Part shown: positions 24,501 to 37,561 of the stretch, piece after piece | Position numbering within the stretch: the first letter of the stretch is position 1 | Layout of the letters: each line of letters begins with the position of its first letter | Assembly: GCA_025738555.1 (NCBI GenBank) | Contig: JAOVFP010000023.1 | Span: 1,612,001-1,676,000 of the forward strand | DNA: 64,000 nucleotides | Direction: 5' to 3' | From: Cyathus striatus | Taxonomy: Eukaryota; Basidiomycota; Agaricomycetes; Agaricales; Nidulariaceae | Position numbers and translations under genes: made by a program | The notes under the pieces: model-generated | Seen by the model: only the letters and a program-made list of their open reading frames with translations | Databases searched by the model: none | What the model was told of the DNA's origin: nothing

Positions 24501-25186
24501 ATAGTTAAAATCGTCTGAGGGGCCATTTGGTCGTCGCCATGCAGCAGAAACTTTGCGTTGTTCAGGAGATAGTTGTGGTTGTCCATCTGGGTCGCTGAAG
24601 AGACATCATTTGAGTACACTCATGACTTTCTTGCAACTTACGAGAAAATTCCGCATCTCGAAGTTGTTGGTTCGTCCCAAGGTGGATACTGGAGTCCATT
24701 AACAATTTCACCTTTCTTCAAAACATAGGATTGCTCATCTAAAATCGTCTGATAAGCATCACGTACCATCCATTCCGCCACACACTTACGGGAAGAAAAG
24801 TGATTAATAGCGACTGGTGCCAACCTTACTTCGGAAGTCGAACTTTGAGGTGTACTTGGTGTCACAGGGCTACTGATAGTACTTGACGGACGCTGGATGA
24901 AATTCTTCAACTTTTCAGCACGTTCCAACGCTTTCGCTGCTTGGGCATTCCAATTGGCCTTATCTTTGTCGGTTATGTTACTCGACCGACTTAGATGGAG
25001 ATAAGACTCTGCTGCTTTTACATAGAACTGGAATGCTATGTTATAATCTTTCGAAAGTTCCGCCTTCGTTGCTTTGCTATATAATGACTCCAAGGCGGTC
25101 GCTTAAGTGAGAAAGACGGATCAAAAGTCATGATTGTCATGCCATACCTTTGCTTCGTGATCTGCGGATTGACTTTTCCTAAACAT
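21532..25186 (-). CDS. palB: Calpain-like cysteine protease of the Pal/Rim pH pathway
   Basis: Many short exons on the complement. Exon 1 is 25148-25186 (MFRKSQSADHEAK) and continues at 25087 with an MIT domain, SLYSKATKAELSKDYNIAF. The calpain core follows: HIVTDCSVCASISVCLAHD carries the catalytic Cys near 24440, LAIYPTSEGRYDVKAFFNG follows, then KLMGGYDFPGS. The His is in LLPSHSYAVI near 23520. Next come PWTDVLHVFDGIYLSWDPQ and GTYTNSSHVLVRSRIP, then two C2-like calpain domains (NAGGNCTYPTFMVNPQYSL and later exons) to the stop at 21532. This order matches PalB/Rim13/calpain-7. The protease cleaves PacC/Rim101 at ESCRT-III sites under alkaline pH. The usual NPW after the His reads DSW here. 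Middle exon limits were not all fixed. Confidence 0.9.
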
Positions 25187-25931
25187 TTGTCACGTTCTAC
25201 GGTGGCTTTTCGAGGTATTCTGGTATTGTGATGCACCACAGTTTACGCAATGTTGCTGTATTGCTGCGTGCAGAAGCGATCGCGACTTAGTCAAGTTCTG
25301 TACAGCCATATATTTGGATCGGTATACTTTGTCAAGCAGAACAATACAGTTGCAAATCGGATCGCCTAGTTCGTAGTCCAATTTTGGTTGAATCACAATG
25401 TACACTTGATATACACTAAGTGTTTGTTTGAAAGTAAATTTATATTCTTCTGATCTGCGCTACTAATTATCTACTACTATATCTTTGGGATATTCCAGTG
25501 TAAGATTCACGGGGAATAAAGAGGGGAAATGCATACACAAGAGAAGTGAAAGCAGAGAAAAATCAAAACCCGAAATAGTGAAGATATAGAATGTGAACAA
25601 GTAGATGCTCTAAAAGTAATCAGAAATCAGGCGGCGGGTAGATAGGTACACATGTAAGTATAAGGTGGAGATATAAGAACGGCGGTGATAAGTCCCTACG
25701 GAAATGGAGTTGAAGAAATCAGTAATTGCTTTTGAGGGGAGAGCGGAGGAGGGATATACGACACGAGAGCTACAAAGAGTGTGTATGAAGTCGGATTACC
25801 GGAGAAAAGAGTGGAGTATAAAGGCAATGTAAAGCCAAAAGAGATACAGGGGGAGGAATCACAGCAAAGAGACGAAACCCAAAAGAGAGGAACAAGCGGT
25901 ATGGAGCTTGCGTTGGGTGTTTTGCATTTTA
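25187..25931. other. Intergenic between palB and the OPT gene
   Basis: Holds the palB promoter and the 3' flank of the OPT gene. Open frames here are short and look like chance. Confidence 0.5.
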
Positions 25932-28900
25932 TCATTGTATACCGTCACCGGGTATAGGTAACCATCCGAGTCTTTTCCAGTCCACAGCTAAAGCAGGAAA
26001 GTCAGTATGCATATTCATACAGTATTGCCAAAGAAGGAATCACTCACTCCTTTGATGTACAAAGTTACCCCACCAATCCAGGACAATTCCTCCTCCTTTC
26101 GGGAACTATATCGCCGGCAGTCATCAGCATCCAGTTCGCGACGTCGATGAACTAGGGTGACTCACTTGTAGTGCGAAGAAGATAAATACGAGTGATACAA
26201 CCGTTCCTGTTTCAAAACGCCGTATGAGCAACGCTATCCCAAACGCGCACAGAAGCAAGCGGAGGTAGAAATAAACATACCGCAATCCAAAGCCGAGCTA
26301 GCAACATAATTAAACTTGCTCCACCAAGCAAAGTTCTTCTTCCTAATCCAGTATTGGAAGACGAACGCAACAGCAAACCAGGACGAGTAGTTAATGCCAG
26401 TCGCTGGAGGTATAGAAGAAACACCGTTGAGGATGACTGGCGTGCTGACATAGCGGATCCAGGACTTGGGATACCGCCGCTGCCAGAACCAGAACGGGAG
26501 CGGGAGGAATGCACCGACGATGATGGCGTACAAGTGTGGGTAGTAAATAGACCCCTTGCCGAACTGCCGACTTGGACCAATAAGTCCCCTAAGGGCGTAC
26601 AACGAAACCCGTGAGTACCATTATCCCAAGAATAGCCACAAGCGTGACAGATGAAAGGGAGGAGGATGTTTGACATACCATACAGCAGAAGCGGTGAAGA
26701 AGACCTGGTTGTGCGGGCACGTGAGCTGGCTCTTCTGGTTCGGATCGCAAATGTCTGGGACATTATTGAAGATCCATTGCTTGACGCCGACTTGCACGAA
26801 GGCAGCCAGAATCGTAGCAATCATTTGAACTAATCCGTCGACAGCGCAGGAAGAAGAGAAAGAAGAAAACAATCAATCAGTACGGCGATTCCTTGGAGTT
26901 AGAGGGGGGGTCAAGAATAGCTCACCCAAAAAGGTCGCCCGGGGTGGAACCTTCACGTAATGGCCGAGCTTTAGGTCCTGCACGAACGAAGTGGCTTCGG
27001 TCAAGGTTTGCACTGAGTAAGCCTTGAAGACCATGTTGGCAAGGGGCTTGCCGGGGAGCAGCACGCCAGGTATAATCTGCGCCAAGATATTGAGAGTTAT
27101 CTACAGAAGATAGAATTAGCATCTTGAGAGCGTTCTCGCCTGGGTCTGGAGGCACTTACACCCTGGCCCGTCATTGCATATATAAACCCAGACGGCAAGA
27201 TATATATTGTAGGAAGGATGAGCGACAGCACCAACGCCCACACAGGTACAGAAGTATCCCAGACCTAAACCAAGAACGTCAGCCACGCAATAACCCACAG
27301 GCGTAAAAGAAACCTTACCTCTACAGCAACAATGGCCATGCAGAAGAAAAACACAAACGCAAGGGCATACCACCAATCCGGTACCTCAGGATAATTCCTC
27401 ATAAGCTTCGCATGGATATCATCGTTCTCCACCCTAATCTTCCTGAATCCATTGAGGAGCGTCCGTCCATGGTACAAAAGGGTATGCACAATGACACAGG
27501 TACTCAAAGCAAACGCAATGAGATAAGTCATGGCGTATGTCGCGGGAAGGTACAGCGGCGAGTAATCATTGTACGCCTCAATATCAAAGGTATCACTCTG
27601 CGTAAGCACCCGGGTGATATTATACACCTGGCCAAACTTGTCATACGGCTCATTGGCAGATATGGGAAAGTAGCCAAGTTTCCATGACTGTCAATCAGAG
27701 CGTGAGCCGTGAAGAGAGAAGAGAGAGGAGAGAGAGAGAGAACGCACGTTAGTGTAGTACAGTATAGGTGTTAATATCCAAAAGAAGAACACGAATCCAA
27801 TAAATACATGCACTTCAGCCCACCATGGCACTGTAGAAGAACACATAAGTCAGCGATCATCGTCATCAATAGGATGTGGGCGCGCAGATCGACGCCGCGC
27901 CCTGGAATAATGAAGAAGGGGGGTAAAGCACACAAAAGATGCCGGAATGAAGCGCATCATAAACATGTGGAAGAGAAACCAGTTCGTTTCCAGCGGAACA
28001 AAATAAAAATATTCGCGGAAGATCGACGGTGGGTGTGAAGAAACAGATGGAAGTACGGAGGCGACGGAAGAAGCACCAGCGGGTGATCGCATGCACCCAC
28101 AGGTGTGATTGAAACAAAGGACAGCACATGCGCCACGAACAATGTGTAAAATACAAAGAGACAGAAGAAAACATAACAAGAAGAATACACACCCATTAGA
28201 GGACTCCCAATCCAACTAATCTGCGTCCAATCAAACGTGAGGACACTCATCCCCATACCCGAATGCACACCGAACAGCTGGTTAACAGGAACATTCGTCG
28301 GAGCAGCCCAACAAATAAAAGAGAACACCGAAAGCGCTTCAAATAAGTACCCTAAACGCCCATTAGCCGCATGTCACCCAAAAACAAAAACAATAAGAAC
28401 CCACCAGGTAAAAAGAAGAAAACAAAACTAGCAATCATAACAATCATGAAGAACTTATACCGCGTCATGCCCTTCTTTCCTTGCTCAACCTCACCCACAA
28501 ACCCAATTCCATCATCCTCATCCTCAGCATGCAGTGTATTCAACAACGTGCACGCCACCAAATTCTGCGGCCACACCATGCTAGCAGGCCACACCAAGAA
28601 GCGCCTGCACAACCCGGCGAGTCCAAAGCCAGTGAGCTGCGTCGCGAGGACCAGGACGAGCGCAAACCAGTACCCAAGCCTGATATTATAGTACACCTCA
28701 GAGACGACGATAGCGTTCAAAGCGTAGGGGTTTCCGACGGCCACGTTGGCCATAATGTAGACCAGTACGTGTTCCTTAATGTTCCATGGTCCAGGGTTGA
28801 AAGAGAACTCGATGGAGTGCGGATAGGTAAGTGGACGGAGGATGCGCGCGAGGGTGAGAGGAGTGGTGGGGACGAGCGAAGGGGAGATGTAGGGTAACGG

Positions 28901-29446
28901 GATGCGGTAAGTTGTGATAGGTAATGTGAAAGCTAGGAATTTTCCAAACGGGTAAGACACCAAAAGCAGCGCAAGCGGAACAACAGTCGGCGCAGGGGAT
29001 CGGAAGTTGAAGAACACATTCAGCGCACTGTCCAACTACGTCAGCTACGCATCTTAAAGTCTCAACAAGTAAACAAACCTCGAAGTCATGCACAGTATCA
29101 ATCCAACAAACCACATACGAATGGTGAGAGCCGGCATATCCGGATCGTCGATATTCGACACGGACGCCCTAACCTCAGGGAACGGCGAATCTTCCTCTTC
29201 AATCGCATCAAAGTCAAACTCCATTCTAATAGCCGGAGATGCAGTTATTATCGTCATAGCAGTAGTCGTCATCGTCGTCGTGGTAGTGGTGGTAGTTGCG
29301 GTCCCAGGAGCAAATGCAAAGGTGCCATTCGAATCGGTCGTAGTCGTCGTCGTAGTAGTTGAAGTCAAGTCCGAAGTCGTCGACGAAGAGCGCGGTGGAT
29401 GCGGAGGTGGAGAAAGAGAGGGAGAATCAGTCAGTATCGTCGTCAT
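25932..29446 (-). CDS. Oligopeptide transporter, OPT family
   Basis: Multi-exon gene on the complement. Exon 1 is 29079-29446 and exon 2 starts at 29027; the last exon ends at 25932 with AVDWKRLGWLPIPGDG. The N-terminus is cytosolic, Thr-rich and then acidic (EFDFDAIEEEDSPFPEV). Many membrane helices follow. The OPT signature NPGPWNIKEHVL lies near 28780 and the second conserved motif, KLGHYVKVPPR (family KIPPR), near 26950. GNPYALNAIVVSEVYYN and WPASMVWPQNLVACTLLNT are also typical. The protein should be a plasma-membrane proton-coupled importer of tetra/pentapeptides or glutathione. Nearest relatives are S. pombe Isp4-type transporters. Substrate is not predictable. Intermediate exon limits are approximate. 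Confidence 0.9.
29246..29370. repeat. Imperfect GTC/GTA/GTG trinucleotide tract
   Basis: Degenerate triplet repeat inside OPT exon 1. On the coding strand it encodes two runs of Thr (TTTTTTTT and TTTTTTTTMTTT) in the cytosolic N-terminus. Length variation between strains is likely. Confidence 0.8.
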
Positions 29447-31207
29447 CACAGCGAGAACAAGGGAAGAAAGAAAGAAAAAATCGAGTCGATGGTAGGGGAG
29501 AACACAACCCCCCTAAAATCTCGAACGAGAATCTCAAAAAATCCCTCGAGTTCGAAGCACGCGCTTCAAAGAACGAAGCCGCAATGCAGCTCGAAGACGA
29601 AGAGTGCGAAGAGGGAAGGACACGAAGGTGCAGGTAGAGCACGAGTAGCGAAGAACCACACGAAGTGAACTAAAGAAGCCCAAGAGGCAAGAAGGGCAAT
29701 GCAATGAAATCAGAACCAAAAGAGAAAAGAAATAAAAAGTAATAAAATAACCCCGCCCAAAGAGCCCGCAAAAAAGGACAGCGAAGTCGTTCCATATGAT
29801 AACCAGCCCGGCTGTCGTCGAAGAACGTAACCCCTCAGCTTGACTTTGAGTCTCCCCTCCCCGTCAAGCAAGCCTAAGGCTACATCAACACCGCAGAAGC
29901 AAACGGCACCCCAGCAAGCGAGGATAGAACCACCCCGGGGGGTGCACACACTGCAACAGAGTGTAAATTAACCTCAACCTCGCGAAGCACCCTCCCCCTC
30001 CCAATCCGAAGTCCATGATAGCACACTGTTTCAACTTCGCCAATTGATGTGCTGATGGCATCCTTTTCAATTGGAGTACGAGACATGTGTTGATGTACCC
30101 CCTCCTCTAAGGCATACATGGCAGCGGAAGATGGCATTCTTCTTGCGACTGCTCGATGAGTGCCCGGAGGAGAGCTTCAAGTCCAGCAGACTACCTGATT
30201 GAAACAGGCCACAAAACGGCGAATGGTCAAGGACGAAGGTGCGGGAAGGCTACTTGTCACCTGACATCTGTCACCGTACAGTGGGCCGTTACGTCCCCCG
30301 CGCGGGTCCGAGGGGTCCCTCGGGGTAGGGGGCTAGCTGTCCACAAGCATCGACCTGGCCGAGCGAAAAGGCAAGGACAAGCCCCAAAGTCTCAACCCCG
30401 ACATTCACGTCCGCAGGTATAAACGGCGTAAGAGCGGAGTTCACGACCCTGCCAAAAGGAACCCCCCATCTCCGCCTTTGACAGCTGTCTTGTTTTGCCA
30501 CAGCGGTTGTCCATTCATTGCCTTCGCAAAAATTTCATGCCTCTCCTAGATTACCGGGCGCTTCTATGGACACATGCGGCGATGGGCTGATTGTTACCAC
30601 CCCGGAGGCGAAGAAGTATGTCCTTGAGGTGCGGAATGGACAGAGTGGGCGGGAAGAGGCGGGGATGGCGGTGGTTGCTAGAGAGGTTGAGAAGATGGGA
30701 TAGGGGTTGATTGCGTTGCAGACTAGAAGTATTTCCCGTAGCACGAAATGCCAAAATGAAAGGCACCAGTCGAGGTCGTAGAGAGGCGCTCCCGGCGGAG
30801 TAGCGTTCACAAATCAACGGGAGTCGCTGGACAGGGCTGTCGGATATCCAACATTACCAACACGCGTAAGGCAACCAACCATACCAAGGACGTCCGGTCT
30901 AGCTTCGGTGACGCACAACAAAGGGCCCCAACGTGTGTGGTATTGCTTCCTAGCACGTCCCATGACCTTGACCTAAGGAGAACAGGGGCTCGGGCAAGTA
31001 AAAGCATAACCGTGATGGATCACAGAACCACCACGGAAGGGAAGCTGGGAACGGAGCATGGTAGTGTGGTATTGAGAGTGAGCTGAGCTTGATGCGCGTG
31101 GATTTGATCCTTGGAGGGGTAGGCCGGGGCTTGTAGGGAAGGAAAGAAGAAAAACGAAGGAAAGAAAGAAAAGACGCGAAACAAACAAAATGAAATGGAA
31201 AGAAACA
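29447..31207. other. Region without a confident gene
   Basis: About 1.8 kb between two minus-strand genes. Frames of 60-140 codons exist on both strands, for example 30535-30810 (minus) against 30518-30703 (plus) over the same DNA, so they cannot all be real. Possible 3' exons of the 31.2-32.3 kb gene may lie here: a GTGAGT donor at about 31215 and an acceptor-like TACAAG near 31130 are visible. Confidence 0.4.
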
Positions 31208-32264
31208 ATACTCACTTAATACTCTGTCGACTGCTTGCATCATCATCCTCGTCATCCAACACGATACTGTCCCGAATGCTGTAACTACTCTCGCCAAAGC
31301 TGCCTGTAGCATGTACACGCTTCCTGACATGCATACTGCTTCCTTCCTCCATATCGAATCCTGTAGAATGTGCATATTCGCCAGTCACGACGTCTCTGTT
31401 CCTTCTTTGTCTCGATGAAGCGTCTCCGGGCAATGAAATGCGCACTTCGCGGCTTTCTGCAGTACCAGGACGGTAGGTGGTACTGACGGCGGTAGTGCTG
31501 GCACCCGTATTAAGCCTCTTCAGCCGATATGGATCCGTGTTGCTATTCGAATTCGATTCCGTACTGGGGGGCTCTGGGGCGGAGGCTGGAAATAGGCCGG
31601 TTTAGGCAGAGGGTATGCAGATACACTGGCAAAGGTGGTGGTGTTGGGTGAGAAAAAGGCATTGGAGGTAGAAGGTGAGAATCCAGGGGAATTTAGCGAG
31701 CCAGCGGGGAAGCGAGCATGGGGGTCAAATGCTTGTGTGGGGTAAGGTATTGAGGAGGAGGGATCCTGGTGCTGGGGCGGGGGGTGGTTGTTGAATACGG
31801 GAGAAGAGGGATTGCGGAGGTCGGAGGGGGAAGCGGGGAAGTAGGACGTGTAGGCTGCCTGGGGAGAGACGACGCCCATTGTTTGCTCATTGACACTCAT
31901 GTCAGAGTGCTGGTGGTGAAACTCGCGCTGCCTATCGATTTCCTGCCTCTCTGCGGTGGTGGGTGGGAGAAAGGCAAAGACATCCTCGTCTTCTGATTCC
32001 TCCTCATAGTCCTCGTCGATGTCGTACTCTGGCTGGTGCTGGAAGTGCTGCTGGCCCTGAAAGCCATACTGGTCATAGCCGCCTGCGGAGGTGGTGGGGC
32101 GAGCAGTGTAGGGGCGGGAGTCTGGAGGCTGCATGGGACGAGGAGGAGGGGGAGGGGAGTAGGGGGGGATGGGAAGGGGGGATGGGAAGGTGGGAGGCGA
32201 AGGGCAGTGATTCCGATTCAAAAGAGACTTTGGGCCGTGACCTCCTGATGAACTGAAGCGAACC
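31208..32264 (-). pseudogene. Low-complexity Pro/Ser-rich gene with apparent frameshift
   Basis: Two overlapping minus-strand frames make up one product. The first half (31580-32264) is Pro/Gln/Ser-rich with an acidic cluster (DIDEDYEEESEDEDVFAF). The second half (31212-31570) reads TDPYRLKRLNTGASTTAV, later SFGESSYSIRDSIVLDDEDD. The frame changes at a run of six C (six G on the plus strand, near 31566-31571), and one extra C would restore it. The first half has no nearby ATG at its start and follows a possible acceptor (CGCTTCAG), so an upstream exon is likely. The second half ends at a GTGAGT donor, so it may continue downstream. I do not recognise the family. Confidence 0.5.
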
Positions 32265-32266
32265 AA

Positions 32267-35200
32267 ATCACATCAGGCACCCAATCACTCGTTCCACTAT
32301 TATTATCTAGTGCCTGAGATCCATCCACCCTACCAGCCCAGTCTCACCACACCTCAGCACACCTCCTGCACACCCACCACCAAACCACAGTCCATACACT
32401 GGCTCACACAGCACTGCACACCCACAACCCAATAAACACACTCAACACCCTCAACATATCCAACGGAAGCAAATCACGTATGCCCTCTTCTCACGCTCTT
32501 TGCCTTATCCGGAATCAATTTCCGTAATCTCTCCCCTCGAACCAGTTTGTGCTTTCAATGCCACCTATCATCCACCCCGCTCATTAGCGCGCTGACAAAG
32601 GGAATGCTCGCCATCATTTATCACTTCCAAACAAACCAACCCACCAGCCCTGTCCTGTCACCAACCAACACAGGCACAACCTCCTCCACAAACTCACCAA
32701 CAACACCGCCGCCGTCCATCTTCACCCATCCAATTGCCAATTTCCACTGCGTCTACCGGTAATCAACACCCCTGTCTCCTCCTCCTCCTACCCTGCTTCA
32801 TTTTTACCTCCAAACTCTATGTCTGTGCCTGATATCATCCTCACCGCGGGCTGCAGCAGCCTTGCGCCATCTTGCCACGAAACAGCATCCAAAATACCCC
32901 CGGATCGACACCACCTTCTCGTCTATTTCCGTCCCTCTGCCCACCGCCTTATCGCTCCCTCCATTTTCTCCTCCTCCCATACCCTGCTGCGTCACTGCGT
33001 GCTAGGGACTGCAATTGATATATTGCCACCAAGTGTAAAAATACTTAAAATATACCCACTCCACGAGACACACAATGTCACACACCCGATTTTCTCTATA
33101 GCTAGTGCGCCTGATGTCTGTTATATTTATCTCGACCACTTGCCCGTCCTCTCCCCTCTGGGAACGTAAGCCTGCTTTCAGCCCGCTGTCCTGCTGTTGC
33201 ACTGCTGTTTATAGATCCCGAGGATTGAGTCGACCCAGTGACCTTGAGCTGCACCTAGACTGTTGATATCATGTCTGTCTGTCTGTAGGAAATACATACG
33301 TCTGGTCTAGTCGACTCCCTAGCGACTGTCTGTTCTCTATTGCAACCCAAAGTTCTCGACAACCATTGACATCGTACCATTCTCTTAATTAAAATATCTC
33401 CAGGATGCCCGCAGCATATCAGATTATTGTTCTCATTGAATTATCTCAATACCATGGCAAAACGAACTCCGCACGAGCCTAGCCCGCCCAAACCTCTGGA
33501 AACACCCAAATAGACCCCAAATAAAAAATCACCTTCACACCTCCACCTCCGCCGGGCAACAATGCCAAAGGTATTAGGCGTCCCTGTCGACATTTTTTTG
33601 AGTATCCGGTCTCACCGCGTCTAGGACCCTGATAAATATGCCCAGCAGTGCAATCATAAAATCATCCGATAGTGGCTTGGTGCCTGATTTGAGTCTTGAT
33701 TTAAAGCAGCGTCGAATATGCCGATGAACGGTTGTGGGTGTCTTAGTATGGCTTGAATACTCCAAGAATGTTCTGGGGAGTCAGGTATATCTAAACCTGG
33801 TGTTGTGGCTGCACTGTGCAGGGCGTTGCTTTCTTGGACAATGGTTTGCAGTAGCTCGGCTTGGTCTTGGAAATGTCATGGGTTGTCATAAATTTTCGAC
33901 ATAATGTGGATTCTCTTGCTTCCTTCCTAAAATCTTAGAGAAATGCGAAGGAGGCAAGCAAGAGGGTATAATTCAAACAGCGAAAACACAATTCGAAAGC
34001 GAGCAATATTGCTCTCTGAGTCACGATGGTGTAAAAATGTCAATCCAGACGCTCAATATGTTTTCATATATGTATAGAGGCGATTAATTTGAGCAACGGA
34101 ACTACGGCTATCTCGGTACCCACACAGTCCGTCTAGCACTTCAAACATAGCTTTCCCCTTGTTACCACAATACCACCGTCTGACTGTTTCTGACATACCC
34201 GTAATTACAAACATTCTGTATGTTTTTCCTTGTTCAAGACCGTAAAAATACATACTGCATACCCAATGCGAACCGAGCTATTTATTCCCTTCCTATCTAA
34301 TTAAAATTCAAACCGCCCCCTCGTCTATTTAATAGTAATTGAGCTCAGTCGATGCACAGCAATGATGCGTACATAAAATAGCGGCACGTTTTAAGGAACT
34401 TTTTTTACTTCCGACGGAGCTCTCGATCCTCGAGGGATCGTCAGTTACTTTAGTATACACGTGGCCGCGGGGTAAATTATGTGCTGCGGGAGGGAAGGTG
34501 GGGAGGAGGAGGATGGTTTTTGAGTTGACAAGTGACAGTGATAGATGAGCCTTGAGAGTATCAATCGTTAATAGTATTGGAAGAGAGTATATGTTTTTCC
34601 GTTCAAGACGTCTCCCTGCGCTCAGGAGGTGGAAATAATTTAATACAGTATCCGAGGAGGAGAAAAATAAACTAAACGTCGTGTTGCACATATACGTCGT
34701 ATACGTACGTACGTACTGCGAAACCACGAAAAATGCGCAGGCGGGTGGAAAGAACTGCACGGAAACGTGAGTGTCATCTTCATTCATCCTCTCACTGCAA
34801 ACTCCAGCTGAGAGCTCCACTTTCCCACGCTCCACACTCAACTTTCCGAACTTCCTTAACGTGAACTCTCCACCCACAATCCGAACCGCCATCCAGACCA
34901 AACTCTTCGCATCCTCGCACGGACATCCAACAGAAACCTCCAAGCCTCGGAATCGGACACTCGCTTCGTCATGCCAATATTTTTGTTCCGCAGCTCGCGT
35001 GCGGGTTTACCAATGATTGTTCACTCCAGCGGTCAAAAGCCGCAGTTCTGTCTTGGTTCTTTCTGGAACATCTAGGGATTGCGGCCGACAGCAGACAGCT
35101 CTTTAATCAGCTTGATTTTTAACATACCAGTGCATGTAGCTGAAAAGGCAAGATAGCACCAGTATCATCCAGGTTGTCCGAGTCCAGTGCACATGCGCAT

Positions 35201-37416
35201 GAGATGGATACCCCGGGTACACACTCGGAGGCAGATGCATGATTAATCAGTGAACATCCGAGGTTGGGATGTCGAGTTGCTGATATGTAAATAGCAGTTA
35301 AAGGGTTCTTAGCTACTATGCCACTTGGCTTACCGTAGGCAAGTGCATCTAATGACCAGAGTATTCCGAGGGACGATGTCATACCCTCAACGGAACAGGA
35401 CCAATCGAAGGGACGGTGATAATCAGCACTGAATTGTGATTTGCGTCAACTGGAAGTGTTCAACTCGGGATTCGGGATTCGCAGTCCTCAGGGGAATGGT
35501 GTTTCGAAGTTGTTGAACTTGATGTACGGTACTTGGGAATTCCTCTCACCGTATTTTTCGTCGCGTAAGTACTTATTCATAATAGGCAGGTTACCCCCTC
35601 GGTGGATGGAGTGCGACTTCGCCATCTTTACCATGTCCTTTCTTCTCGTATGAATCACTTCCCGACGCATAAATAAGCTACGCCTACATACCTGTATCCG
35701 GCCCGCCTATCTTTTCGCCACGTTTGCCAGTTACCTTACCCGCCACTATTTATCGAGCCATCGACCTTTCTTCTCCATCTTCAGCTGTGTATTCTTTTCT
35801 TCTATATCTGGTCTCTCAATCTTTTTCGCCGCATTTGTCAGTCACCTTACCCCACGCCGCTCATCGACCCAATTCATCTGTATTCACCACGTACTCTCTT
35901 CTCGAAGACTCAAACAAACGAATTCCCGACGCGTAAATCGCAAACCTGTATCCGGTCTGCCAATTTTTTTCACCTTGTCCACCACTCACGCTCCCAGACG
36001 CTCCCCACGGTCCGTCCGACGTCGAGTCTTCGACGCGTATCACAACTTATTTCCGATACATTAATTTATACAACTTCTATCTTGAACCTTCAAAATAAAA
36101 TGTCAATCTCCTCGTCCAATCCGCGTCGCCAATCCACCTGAGACAAATGATCTGCACACCCACAAGTCACATCATTGGTCCAACGCGCGCGGTGGGATGA
36201 CGCACGCTGAATCTCTCAACCAATGAAATTGAAAAAATCCGACGCTTATTTCTCACGTGCAAAATTATGACGATTTTGAAGTTTGAAATGTACGTTTGTT
36301 GCGAATTGAAGTTTTCAGGTGATTTTCGCGAGCCAAGACAATGCGCTCACTAAGCGTTGTGGGTAAATGGTTAACGCTATGCATCCCTATGTACACCCTT
36401 GTACTCAGGAAGTCGAAGCTTTCCTTCCTCCGATCATTATTTAAAAGACTTCGCACACTGACGCTCTCATATGATGATTTATCTCTGGGAACGCTTGGTC
36501 ACCTCATGATTATTATTTTGTATATGGACAAGGCCTAGGCGAGCTGAAATATATGAACTGTTTACTGAAGAAATTTCTAACATAGAAGTTCTTATAAGTC
36601 AGGATTTTCATCTATGTCTAGGTATCACCGATCGAAACGCCTTTACCGATTGGGGTTCGTCTGTCGGGCAGGAGGCTCAAATAATTGGGCCGCTGTAGGT
36701 CTTTTTGTCTACATTGTAGCAGGCTTGAAGCGGTTCGAACACTTTCGAACATCGAACCATGACTGGTCCAACGGGATGCACAAATGACCAGGGATGACCG
36801 TCACCTACCGTCAGTCACTTAGTAGTAGCATGACTCCTGCTTTTCCACTACGTCTTCGTTTTCAAAATTTCCACCGTGCTCAACCATCACAGGACAGTGT
36901 CACCTGCTCAAGTTCCAATATGTTTACTTTGCGAGTACATATGGAAGTAAACGATGACACTTAAGTTAGATTGAACCCTATGCTCACATGCCGGGCCGAT
37001 ACCCGGATGTCGGAAACATTCCGTCGCGTCGTAAATGAAAGTGAGTCGTCGGTTTGAGCCGTATTTGCTTTCTTATCGTGAATTGATTAATTGCACCGAT
37101 GATTTATTTGAGAAAAATCTATCTTCGAATCGACAGTGACTTTCGACCGACTGCTGGAATGAAGATAAAATATTCACCGCCAGGCTTATTTTCGCACCAG
37201 TCATCGTTCTAATCTCTCACAACATATAGATTAACGCCCTCGCGTCCGATAAGACACGCCCGCCGTGCTTGTTCTTCAACGTAATCCTACCTTTGGATAT
37301 TAAGGGCCTCAGTACCGCCACCTAGGTAATGGAGAACATGAGGTATCCCAACGACTTAATTGAACATACCCCATTTCTGCTATTTCCCGCGTGTCTTTTA
37401 TAGATAACATTATATC
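32267..37416. other. Gene-poor region
   Basis: About 5 kb with no recognised protein, RNA or transposon. The largest frame is a 204-codon minus ORF at 34329-34943, whose C-terminal half looks non-coding. A minus ORF at 35119-35382 of 87 codons begins with ATG and is moderately Cys-containing but has no family match. A short alternating stretch (ACGTACGTACGTACT) lies near 34700. Confidence 0.45.
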
Positions 37417-37561
37417 CACCGCGGGCAATTGCTTCTATTTCCTTTGATGATATTGAGAAGATATGATAAAATCAAATATTTTCGTCATATCTTCCCAATA
37501 TTATCGATTTTAAAATTTTTTCATCATATCTTCGCGCTTATAGAAGTAATTTCCCACGGTG
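37417..37561. mobile_element. Small foldback (MITE-like) element
   Basis: Ends are inverted repeats of the type CACCGCGGGCAATTGCTTCTAT (left) against the complement of ATAGAAGTAATTTCCCACGGTG (right), with about three mismatches. Inside, GAAGATATGATAAAAT is repeated in inverted orientation three times, for example TCATATCTTCCC near 37480 and TCATATCTTCGC near 37525. The whole 145 bp can fold on itself. No clear target duplication was found. Confidence 0.6.

Noticed and set aside
26354..29495. Plus-strand ORFs over the OPT gene (for example 28481-28897 and 29088-29495)
   Set aside because: They are shadows of the minus-strand coding exons, including the complement of the Thr-rich tract read as poly-Val.
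30156..30810. Overlapping frames on both strands (for example plus 30518-30703 and minus 30535-30810)
   Set aside because: They oppose each other over the same GC-rich DNA, show no known domain and do not link by clear splice sites.
34329..34943. 204-codon minus-strand ORF
   Set aside because: Composition changes halfway, the second half resembles translated non-coding DNA, and no domain is recognisable.
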